Assembly: GCF_023544445.1 (NCBI RefSeq)
Contig: NZ_JALPVJ010000010.1
Span: 310,001-374,000, forward strand
Origin: Actinoplanes sp. M2I2
GTDB taxonomy: Bacteria > Actinomycetota > Actinomycetes > Mycobacteriales > Micromonosporaceae
Length of the DNA: 64,000 nucleotides
Reading direction: 5' to 3'
Within the stretch, counting starts at the first letter, position 1. Every line of letters starts with the position of its first letter. The notes beneath the pieces were generated by a model. It did not search any database and had not been told where the DNA came from. It worked only from the letters and a program-made list of their open reading frames with translations. Positions 48,782 to 55,475 of this stretch are shown here, piece after piece. Made by a program: the position numbers and the translations under genes.

Positions 48782-50392
48782 ATGACCGACCGCCTTCCCG
48801 CTCCGGTTCGCCGCGTCACGGACACGTTCCGGTCCTTCACACCGGGACAGAAGGCCGTCACGCTCGCGGCAGTAGTCGCCCTCGTCATCGGCGCGTATTT
48901 CTTCGCCACGTGGGCGTCGAAGCCCTCGTACTCGATCCTGTTCAACAACCTCTCGTCCAAGGACGCGAGCGCCATCGTCGAGTCGCTGAAGAAGACCAAT
49001 ACGAGCTACGAGCTGGCCAACGACGGCCAGACCGTGCTCGTGCCCCAGGACCAGGTGAACGAGCTGCGTCTGTCGCTGAGCGGCGAGGGCCTGCCGGGCG
49101 ACGCCGGCACCGGCTACGCGCTGCTCGACCAGCAGGGCATCACCACCAGCGACTTCATGCAGCAGACGAACTACCAGCGGGCGCTCGAGGGAGAGCTTTC
49201 CACCACGATCAAGTCGATCGAGGGTGTCGAGGCGGCCACCGTGCACCTCGTCATCCCGAAGAAGGACGTCTTCGCCGACGAGCAGGACAAGCCGACCGCC
49301 TCGGTGCTGGTCGCCTCCAGCTCGACCCAGCCGCTGAGCGGCGACCAGGTGCAGGCGATCGTCCATCTGGTCGCCTCGAGCGTCGAGGGCCTCGATCCCA
49401 CCGAGATCACCGTGGCCGGCGCCGACGGCAAGATCCTCTCCACCGGTGGCGGCGCGGCCATAGGTACGGGCGGGGACAGCGGCACGGAAGCGCAGACCGT
49501 CTCCTTCCAGAACCGGATGAACTCCTCGCTCCAGAAGATCGTCGAGAGCCTGGTCGGACCGGGCAACGCGGTGGTGCAGACCAGCGCCCAGCTCGACTTC
49601 GACCAGACCCAGACGCAGAGCCGGACCTACAACGCCGACCCGTCGGTGCCCGCCCTCTCCGAACAGAACACCCGTGAGGCCTACAACGCCCAGGGGAATT
49701 CCGCCGGCGGCGTGCTCGGCCCCGACAACATCGCCGGTCCCAGCGGCAGCAACGGACCCGGCCAGTACGAGAACAGCGCCTCCTCGCGCCAGAACGCGCT
49801 CAACGAGATCAACGAGACCCGGCGGAACGCCCCGGGCGGCATCAAGAAGCTGAACGTGGCCGTCCTGCTCAACAGCAACGTGGCCGGCACCATCGACCCG
49901 GCTCAGGTGCAGCAGCTCGTCTCGGCCGCGGCCGGCATCGACAGCACCCGCGGCGACACGATCGCGGTCTCGGCCATGCCGTTCGACCAGAGCGCGGCCA
50001 AGGCCGCCCAGGAGGCCCTGACCGCTTCGTCCGCCGCGGCCCAGCAGGCCAAGCAGATGTCGCTGATCAAGACCGGCGCGCTCGGCGCTCTGGTGCTGAT
50101 CCTGATGTTCCTGGCCTGGCGGTTCAGCCGGAAGAGCAAGAAGCGCCGTGGGCTGAGCCCCGAGGAGCGCAAGCACCTCGAGGACATGCAGGCCGCCCTC
50201 GAGGCGCAGCGCCTGGCCGAGCTCAACCAGGCGATCCCGGCCCAGATGCTGGAGGCCGGAATGGCCCGGGACGACACGAACGTGCAGGCTCGCGAGGAAC
50301 GCCAGCGGGAGATCGAGCAGATGGTCAAGGATCAACCTGATGAGATGGCGGTGCTTCTGCGCGGCTGGCTGGCCGCCGACACGACGCGCTGA
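48782..50392 (+). CDS. fliF: Flagellar MS-ring protein FliF
   Basis: The 536-residue membrane protein forms the MS ring. An N-terminal membrane helix (AVTLAAVVALVIGAYFFATWA) is followed by the ring-building motif YSILFNNLSSKDASAIVESLKKTNTSYELANDGQTVLVP and LPGDAGTGYALLDQQGITTSDFMQQTNYQRALEGELSTTIKSIEGVEAATVHLVIP. The second helix (GALGALVLILMFLAWRF, about 440-457) leads to the cytoplasmic C-terminus that binds FliG. A strong palindrome lies in the gap before fliG. Confidence 0.96.
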   Translation: MTDRLPAPVRRVTDTFRSFTPGQKAVTLAAVVALVIGAYFFATWASKPSYSILFNNLSSKDASAIVESLKKTNTSYELANDGQTVLVPQDQVNELRLSLSGEGLPGDAGTGYALLDQQGITTSDFMQQTNYQRALEGELSTTIKSIEGVEAATVHLVIPKKDVFADEQDKPTASVLVASSSTQPLSGDQVQAIVHLVASSVEGLDPTEITVAGADGKILSTGGGAAIGTGGDSGTEAQTVSFQNRMNSSLQKIVESLVGPGNAVVQTSAQLDFDQTQTQSRTYNADPSVPALSEQNTREAYNAQGNSAGGVLGPDNIAGPSGSNGPGQYENSASSRQNALNEINETRRNAPGGIKKLNVAVLLNSNVAGTIDPAQVQQLVSAAAGIDSTRGDTIAVSAMPFDQSAAKAAQEALTASSAAAQQAKQMSLIKTGALGALVLILMFLAWRFSRKSKKRRGLSPEERKHLEDMQAALEAQRLAELNQAIPAQMLEAGMARDDTNVQAREERQREIEQMVKDQPDEMAVLLRGWLAADTTR

Positions 50393-50400
50393 CCTTTCCG

Positions 50401-50428
50401 GCGGCGACCGGCTCGAGCCGGTCGCCGC
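50401..50428. repeat. Perfect 28-base palindrome between fliF and fliG
   Basis: GCGGCGACCGGCTC and its exact complement follow without a gap, giving a 28-base perfect palindrome 8 bases after the fliF stop and 35 before the fliG start. In RNA it forms a very stable hairpin. It may be an attenuator, an mRNA processing or stability site that sets FliG levels above or below FliF; no U-tract follows, so full termination is not expected. Confidence 0.7.
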
Positions 50429-50463
50429 GGGTTGATTCCTGCTGACGGTCCGAGGAGTACGCG

Positions 50464-51489
50464 TTGACCCAACCGGCGCTCACCACCATGTCGATGACGG
50501 GCGTGCGCAAGGCCGCCATCATGCTCGTCCAGTTCGGCAAGGAACAGTCCGCGCACATCATGTCGCAGATGTCGGAGAAAGAGGTCGAGATGATCTCGGC
50601 CGAGATCGCCCGGCTCGGCAAGCTCGAACCGACCCAGGTCGACGACGTGATGGACGAGTTCTACGCCATGGCCACCACCCGTTACGCGGGTTCCGGTGGC
50701 ATGGACTACGCCCGCGAGCTGCTCGAGGCGTCGCTGGGCAAGGACCGCGCGGCGCTGATCCTGGATCGCCTCGAAGCCTCGATGAACGACATCCCGTTCA
50801 ACTTCCTCAGCCACGCCGACCCCCGGCAACTGCTGTCCTACGTCCAGTACGAGCATCCGCAGACGATCGCGCTGGTGCTCGCGCACATCCCCTCGGCGCT
50901 GGCGTCGTCGATCCTGGCCGGCCTGCCGATCGAGGTGCAGACCGAGGTGGCGCACCGGATCGCGGTGATGGACCGCACCTCGCCCGACGTCATCCGCCAG
51001 GTCGAGCAGGCCCTGCAGCGCAAGCTCTCGACCGTGCTCCAGCCCGACGAGCTCTCCACGGTCGGTGGCCTGCAGCCGCTGGTCGAGATCATCAACCGCG
51101 CCGACCGGACCACCGAGCGGCTCATCCTGGAGGCCCTGGACGCCCGCAGCCCCGAGCTGGCCGAGGAGATCCGGCGCCGGATGTTCATGTTCGAGGACAT
51201 CATCAACCTCGAGGACCGGGCCATCCAGCTCGTGCTGCGCCAGGTGGAGCCGGCCGACCTGGCCACCGCTCTCAAGGGCGTGCCGGACACCGTACGGGAC
51301 AAGGTCACCAAGAACCTGTCCGAGCGCGGCCGCGAGAACCTGCTCGAGGAGATCGACCTGCTCGGCCCGGTCAAGGTCAAGATGGTCGAGGAGGCCCAGG
51401 CCAAGATCGTGTCGGTGATCCGCTCGCTCGAGGACTCCGGCCAGATCGAGGTCCAGCGCGGTGGCGAGGCCGATGAGCTCATCGCCTGA
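50464..51489 (+). CDS. fliG: Flagellar motor switch protein FliG
   Basis: The 341-residue rotor protein includes MTGVRKAAIMLVQFGKEQSAHIMSQMSEKEVEMISAEIA at its N-terminus, YVQYEHPQTIALVLAHIPSALASSILAGLP in the middle and MFMFEDIINLEDRAIQLVLRQVEPADLATALKGVP with the charged torque helix in the C-terminal domain. The start is the TTG at 50464, preceded by GAGGAG. It overlaps fliH by 17 bases. Confidence 0.96.
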   Translation: MTQPALTTMSMTGVRKAAIMLVQFGKEQSAHIMSQMSEKEVEMISAEIARLGKLEPTQVDDVMDEFYAMATTRYAGSGGMDYARELLEASLGKDRAALILDRLEASMNDIPFNFLSHADPRQLLSYVQYEHPQTIALVLAHIPSALASSILAGLPIEVQTEVAHRIAVMDRTSPDVIRQVEQALQRKLSTVLQPDELSTVGGLQPLVEIINRADRTTERLILEALDARSPELAEEIRRRMFMFEDIINLEDRAIQLVLRQVEPADLATALKGVPDTVRDKVTKNLSERGRENLLEEIDLLGPVKVKMVEEAQAKIVSVIRSLEDSGQIEVQRGGEADELIA

Positions 51490-52153
51490 GAGCACCAGTC
51501 CGGTCCTGCGCGGCACGGTGGCCGACTCGGCCACCGCCGCGCGGTTCGGCGTCGACCTGCGCACCGGGTTCCCGTCCGACGGCGACTCGCTCGACCGGGC
51601 CCGGCAGCAGGCCCGCACCGCGGGCTACGCCGAGGGCTGGGCCCAGGGCCAGCGCGAGGCCGCCGCCGCGGCCCAGAATTCGCAGGACCGCGCCCGCGCG
51701 TCCGAGCAGGCGCACGAGCAGCGCCGGGCCGCGGCGCTGGCCCAGGCCGTCAACGCTCTCGGCCGGGCCGTCACCGAGCACGAGAACCAGCTCATGCCCA
51801 CCTTCGCCGAGCTGCAGGAAGTGCTGCTGGCGCACGCCTTCGAGCTGGCCGAGGCGATCGTCGGGCGCAGCCTGGACGACCCGCAGGGCCGCACCGTGGC
51901 CGCGCTGCGCCGGGCCCTGGCGGCCACCCCCGACGCCGGCTCACTGGTCGTCAGCCTGCACCCGGACGACTACCACACGCTGGTCGGCGAGGCCGGCGAG
52001 ACGGATTTCGAGTACGAGGGACGCCGGGTGCGCCTGCGCCCGGACGGCGCGTTGCGGCCCGGCGACGCGGTCGCGGAGACCGGCATGGCCACGGTGGACG
52101 CCACCATCGCGGCCGCCGTGACCCGCGCCCGGGAGGCTCTGCGGCTGTTGTGA
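51473..52153 (+). CDS. fliH: Flagellar assembly protein FliH
   Basis: The 226-residue protein regulates the export ATPase FliI. It has a coiled coil rich in Ala, Glu and Arg (AGYAEGWAQGQREAAAAAQNSQDRARASEQAHEQRRAAALAQAVNALGRAV) with GxxxG-like spacing, followed by the C-terminal domain LAEAIVGRSLDDPQGRTVAALRRAL, VSLHPDDYHTLVGE and DATIAAAVTRAREALR. ATG at 51473 follows GGCGAGG; a GTG at 51461 is the alternative. Confidence 0.88.
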   Translation: MSSSPESTSPVLRGTVADSATAARFGVDLRTGFPSDGDSLDRARQQARTAGYAEGWAQGQREAAAAAQNSQDRARASEQAHEQRRAAALAQAVNALGRAVTEHENQLMPTFAELQEVLLAHAFELAEAIVGRSLDDPQGRTVAALRRALAATPDAGSLVVSLHPDDYHTLVGEAGETDFEYEGRRVRLRPDGALRPGDAVAETGMATVDATIAAAVTRAREALRLL

Positions 52154-52217
52154 GCTCTCGCTCGCCGGCTTCGCGGCCTTTCGGGGCGGCCCTTCACCGA
52201 GACGGAAGAGGCGCAAG

Positions 52218-53525
52218 ATGACGGACGTGTTCCGCCACCGGATGACGGCGGCGATCGCGGCGGCCCGCCCGCTCACCCGGGGCAAGGTCGTCGGGGCGGT
52301 CGGCCTGCGGGTGACCGTCAGCGGAGTCGACGCGCGGGTCGGTGACCTGCTGCAGATGGGCGAGGGCCCGGAGGCCGTGTACGCCGAGGTGGCCGCCATC
52401 GACGGCGAGAAGCTCTCCTGCCTGCCGCTCGGCCCGATCGCCGGGCTGGGGGCGGGAACCCCGGTCGTCAGCACGGGTGGGCCGCTGCGCGTCGCCGTCG
52501 GGCCCGACCTGCAGGGCCGCATCCTGGACGGCCTGGGCCGCCCGATGGACGGCGGCCCGCCGCTGCAGGGACAGCTGGTGAGCATCGACGCGGCACCCCC
52601 GTCGGCCATGGAACGCCAGCTCGTCGACAAGCCCATGCCGCTGGGCGTCCGGGTGCTGGACACGCTGGTGCCGTGCGGCCGCGGGCAGCGCATCGGCATC
52701 TTCGCCGGCTCCGGCGTCGGCAAGTCCACGCTGATGTCCATGATCACCCGCGGCACCTCGGCCGAGCTCAACGTGGTCGCGCTGGTCGGTGAGCGCGGTC
52801 GCGAGGTCCGCGAGTTCATCGAGCACGACCTGGGCGAGGAGGGCCTGGCCCGCTCGGTGGTGGTGATCGCCACCTCGGACACCCCGCCGCTGGTGCGGCT
52901 GCGGGCCGGCGCGGTGGCCACCCGGATCGCCGAGTACTACCGCGACGAGGGCGCCGACGTGCTGCTGATGATGGACAGCGTGACCCGCGCGGCCATGGCC
53001 CAGCGCGAGGTGGGCCTGTCCGTGGGCGAGCCGCCGGCCACCCGGGGCTATCCGCCCTCGGTCTTCGCGATGCTGGCCTCCCTGCTGGAACGAGCCGGCC
53101 CGGGCGCGCGGGGCAGCATCACCGGCCTCTACACCGTGCTGGTCGAGGGCGACGACCACAACGAGCCGATCGCCGACGCGGCCCGCTCGATCCTCGACGG
53201 CCACATCGTGCTCGACCGCAAGCTGGCCACCGCCGGCCACTTCCCGAGCATCCAGGCCCTCGACTCGATCTCCCGCGTAGCCAACAGGATCACCACCCCC
53301 GAGCAACGCGCCGACGCCACCGAACTACGCCGCCTCATGGCCGCCCACCGAGACGTGAGAGAACTCGTAGAAATCGGCGCCTACGTAGCCGGCACCAACC
53401 CCGACGCCGACCGAGCCACAGCCATCTGGCAACACATAACCGCCTTCCTACGCCAGGGCCTAGACGAACGAGTAACCGCAGACGAAGCCTGGGCCCACCT
53501 ACACGCCCTGGTAAACGCAGCCTGA
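52218..53525 (+). CDS. fliI: Flagellum-specific ATP synthase FliI
   Basis: The 435-residue ATPase of the type III export gate has Walker A at 163-170 (GSGVGKST), Walker B in DVLLMMDSVTRAAMAQREVGLSVGEPPATRGYPPSVF and SITGLYTVLVEGDDHNEPIADAARSILDGHIVL. It forms a hexamer and releases substrates from their chaperones. Its 3' end uses noticeably more A-ending codons (GTAGCC, CTACGC, GAACGA) than the rest, and it is followed by an unusual repeat region instead of fliJ. Confidence 0.96.
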   Translation: MTDVFRHRMTAAIAAARPLTRGKVVGAVGLRVTVSGVDARVGDLLQMGEGPEAVYAEVAAIDGEKLSCLPLGPIAGLGAGTPVVSTGGPLRVAVGPDLQGRILDGLGRPMDGGPPLQGQLVSIDAAPPSAMERQLVDKPMPLGVRVLDTLVPCGRGQRIGIFAGSGVGKSTLMSMITRGTSAELNVVALVGERGREVREFIEHDLGEEGLARSVVVIATSDTPPLVRLRAGAVATRIAEYYRDEGADVLLMMDSVTRAAMAQREVGLSVGEPPATRGYPPSVFAMLASLLERAGPGARGSITGLYTVLVEGDDHNEPIADAARSILDGHIVLDRKLATAGHFPSIQALDSISRVANRITTPEQRADATELRRLMAAHRDVRELVEIGAYVAGTNPDADRATAIWQHITAFLRQGLDERVTADEAWAHLHALVNAA

Positions 53526-53544
53526 CCCACAGAGCCCACCCTTC

Positions 53545-53775
53545 ACACGTTGGAAGTGGCTGCGGACAACGCGATCCGCCACCGCTGCGAAGAACCACTC
53601 GAACACTCAACCCCCCAACGCTGACTCGGCATCTCGCCCTTACACGTTGGAAGTGGCTGCACACGCCGCGATCCGCCACCGCTGCGAAAAACCGCTCGAA
53701 CGCCCAACGCCCCAACGCTGACTCGGCATCTCGCCCTTACACGTTGGAAGTGGCTGAGCACGCCGCGATTCGCCG
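53545..53775. repeat. 97-bp tandem repeat, about 2.4 copies
   Basis: Units begin with ACACGTTGGAAGTGGCTG at 53545, 53642 and 53739, exactly 97 bases apart. The first two are full copies with scattered differences. The third continues only to about 53775, where GATCCGCCACCGCTG of the unit becomes GATTCGCCGCCGGTG, the left arm of the palindromic element. Confidence 0.9.
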
Positions 53776-53884
53776 CCGGTGAGGGGACGCTCGGTTTTTC
53801 GACGTCCGCCGGGTTTGCGGACGGCGGAAAACCGATCGGCCCCTCACCGGTTACAAGGCGAATCGCACGCCGAGCGAAGCGAGG
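53767..53884. repeat. Long nested palindromic element, copy B
   Basis: Outer arms GATTCGCC/GGCGAATC (53767-53774 with 53857-53864), middle arms CGGTGAGGGG/CCCCTCACCG (53777-53786 with 53840-53849) and an inner CGGTTTT/AAAACCG plus CCGCCG/CGGCGG fold nest inside each other. The core GGGTTTGCGGACGGCGG and the tail GAGCGAAGCG are shared with copy A at 19.6 kb, read there on the opposite strand. The middle arms differ in sequence between the copies but still pair. Confidence 0.8.
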
Positions 53885-53905
53885 CCATAGACACAGCCAT
53901 GTGCT

Positions 53906-53923
53906 CAGTTGCGGCTCGGTTGC
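53906..53923 (-). promoter_or_regulatory. TcrA-like box, reversed, upstream of fliJ
   Basis: Read on the minus strand the sequence is GCAACCG (53917-53923), four bases, GCAACTG (53906-53912), one change from the TcrA direct repeat. It is five bases before the -35 of the fliJ promoter. The orientation is opposite to the flgB box. Confidence 0.5.
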
Positions 53924-53928
53924 AGGGG

Positions 53929-53954
53929 CTCAGCGATCCGGGGCCCGGGCCGAC
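53929..53954 (+). promoter_or_regulatory. FliA-type promoter of the fliJ operon
   Basis: CTCA (53929-53932) and GCCGAC (53949-53954) are 16 bases apart, the same form as the flgN promoter. It would restart transcription about 40 bases before fliJ, after the repeat region. Confidence 0.65.
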
Positions 53955-53999
53955 CGGACTAGTGAGGGCTTACCCGCCCGCCGCACCAGGAGGCAGAAC

Positions 54000-54440
54000 G
54001 TGAACCGGTTTTTCCGACTCTCTCCCGTGCTCCGCGCTCGTAAGGCCCAGGAGGACGCGGCCAAGGGCGCCGTCATCCAGTCCCGCGCCCAGATCCGGGA
54101 GGCCGAGGCCCTCGTACGCCGCAAGCAGCTCGACCTGGTCGGCGCCGAAGCACCGACCGAGGGCACCGCCCGGGCGATGGTGGCTTCGATCGTGGCCCGC
54201 CATTCGCTGGCCGGCGCCTTGATGAGCGCGCAGAAGATGGTCACCGAGGCCGAGGAGCTGGAGCGCGAGCGGATGGCCGTGCTGGCCGACGCGGCCAAGC
54301 GCCGCCGGGCTGTCGAGATGATGGCCGAGCGGCACGCCGACATGGTTCGCGCCAACGACTTGCGCAAGGATCAGGCCAACCTCGACGAGCTGGCCATGAC
54401 CAGCAAGGCCCGTAACGCGGCGCGGGGAGCCGCCGAATGA
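54000..54440 (+). CDS. fliJ: Flagellar export protein FliJ
   Basis: The 146-residue protein is almost completely helical and charged (FFRLSPVLRARKAQEDAAKGAVIQSRAQIREAEALVRRKQLDL to QKMVTEAEELERERMAVLADAAKRRRAVEMMAERHADMVRAND), the pattern of the FliJ coiled coil that fits into the FliI hexamer. The assignment leans also on position after fliI. GTG at 54000 follows GGAGG. Its stop overlaps the next start in ATGA. Confidence 0.82.
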   Translation: MNRFFRLSPVLRARKAQEDAAKGAVIQSRAQIREAEALVRRKQLDLVGAEAPTEGTARAMVASIVARHSLAGALMSAQKMVTEAEELERERMAVLADAAKRRRAVEMMAERHADMVRANDLRKDQANLDELAMTSKARNAARGAAE

Positions 54441-55441
54441 TGGGTGTCGCCGGGGTGCTCAACCGCATCCAGGAGTTGCAGGGCCATCTGGGTCTCACGC
54501 CGGTCAACCCGGCGCCGGGCGCGGCCGGCCCGGTGACCACGAACCGCGCCGCTCCGGGCACGTCGTCCTTCGCCTCGGCCCTGGCCTCGGCCACCGGCCA
54601 GGCGGGTTCGATGCGCCTGAACAGCCAGGCCACCGGTCAGAACGTGGTCGACGCGGCCAAGAAGTACCTGGGCACCCCGTACGTCTTCGGGAGCACCGAC
54701 CCGGACCGCGGCCTGGACTGCTCGTCGCTGGTGCAGCGCGCCTACGGCGATCTGGGCATCAAGCTGCCGCGGCTGTCGCATCAGCAGGCCAAGGCCGGTG
54801 AGCCGGTGGCCAATCTGGCTCAGGCCAAGCCGGGCGACATCCTGGCGTTCGACTCCCCCGTCGACCACGTCGCCATCTACCTGGGCAACAACAAGATGAT
54901 CGCCGCCCCCAAGCCGGGTGACGAGGTCAAGATCCAGACCGTGTACGAGAAGCCGACGCACATCCGCCGCGTCGTCTCGGACTTCTCCGCGGTGGCCGGG
55001 CAGAACGCGGCGGCGGCGGTGCGCCCGGCGAGCCTGCAGGGCAGCGGCTCGCTGAGCGGCGTGCCGTACGCCGATCTGTTCGTCAAGGCCGGCAACCGCT
55101 ACGGCGTCTCACCGAAGTTGCTCGCCGCGGTGGCGAAGGTGGAGTCGAGCTACAACCCGCAGGCGGTCAGCAAGGCCGGCGCGCAGGGTCTGATGCAGCT
55201 GATGCCGTCGACCGCGCGGGGTCTGGGGGTGCGCGACTCGTTCGACCCCGAGCAGGCGATCAACGGCGGGGCCAAGCTGCTGGCCCGCAACCTGCGCGAG
55301 TTCAAGTCCCTGCCGCTGGCGCTGGCCGCGTACAACGCGGGCGGCGGCGCGGTGCACAAGTACGGCGGCATCCCGCCGTTCTCGGAGACGCAGGCGTACG
55401 TCCCGAAGGTCCAGAAGGCCCTGGCCGCGCTCGGCGGCTGA
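54437..55441 (+). CDS. Bifunctional peptidoglycan hydrolase: NlpC/P60 endopeptidase plus SLT transglycosylase
   Basis: The 334-residue protein carries two wall-cutting domains. Residues about 68-185 are NlpC/P60, with GTPYVFGSTDPDRGLDCSSLVQRAYGDLGIKLPRLSHQQ (catalytic Cys), PGDILAFDSPVDHVAIYLGNNKMIAAP (catalytic His). Residues about 210-330 are a soluble lytic transglycosylase domain with AAVAKVESSYNPQAVSKAGAQGLMQLMPSTARGLGV (catalytic Glu) and LALAAYNAGGGAV. No signal peptide is seen, so export by the flagellar system is likely, as for FlgJ, whose muramidase it would replace by cutting the wall for the rod. It overlaps fliJ and is followed by fliK. Confidence 0.9.
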   Translation: MMGVAGVLNRIQELQGHLGLTPVNPAPGAAGPVTTNRAAPGTSSFASALASATGQAGSMRLNSQATGQNVVDAAKKYLGTPYVFGSTDPDRGLDCSSLVQRAYGDLGIKLPRLSHQQAKAGEPVANLAQAKPGDILAFDSPVDHVAIYLGNNKMIAAPKPGDEVKIQTVYEKPTHIRRVVSDFSAVAGQNAAAAVRPASLQGSGSLSGVPYADLFVKAGNRYGVSPKLLAAVAKVESSYNPQAVSKAGAQGLMQLMPSTARGLGVRDSFDPEQAINGGAKLLARNLREFKSLPLALAAYNAGGGAVHKYGGIPPFSETQAYVPKVQKALAALGG

Positions 55442-55475
55442 CCGGGCGTCCGACCAACCTGAGCAGGAGAGCCGC

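Larger units (their letters stand above)
53526..53999. other. Repeat-filled gap between fliI and fliJ
   Basis: The 474-base gap splits the export ATPase genes. It holds a 97-bp tandem repeat (53545-53775), a long palindromic element (53767-53884), a reversed TcrA-like box and a FliA-type promoter for fliJ. No gene is supported. Confidence 0.85.

Noticed and set aside
53545..53775. CRISPR array
   Set aside because: Units are 97 bases, directly adjacent and without unique spacers; there are no cas genes. It is a simple tandem repeat.
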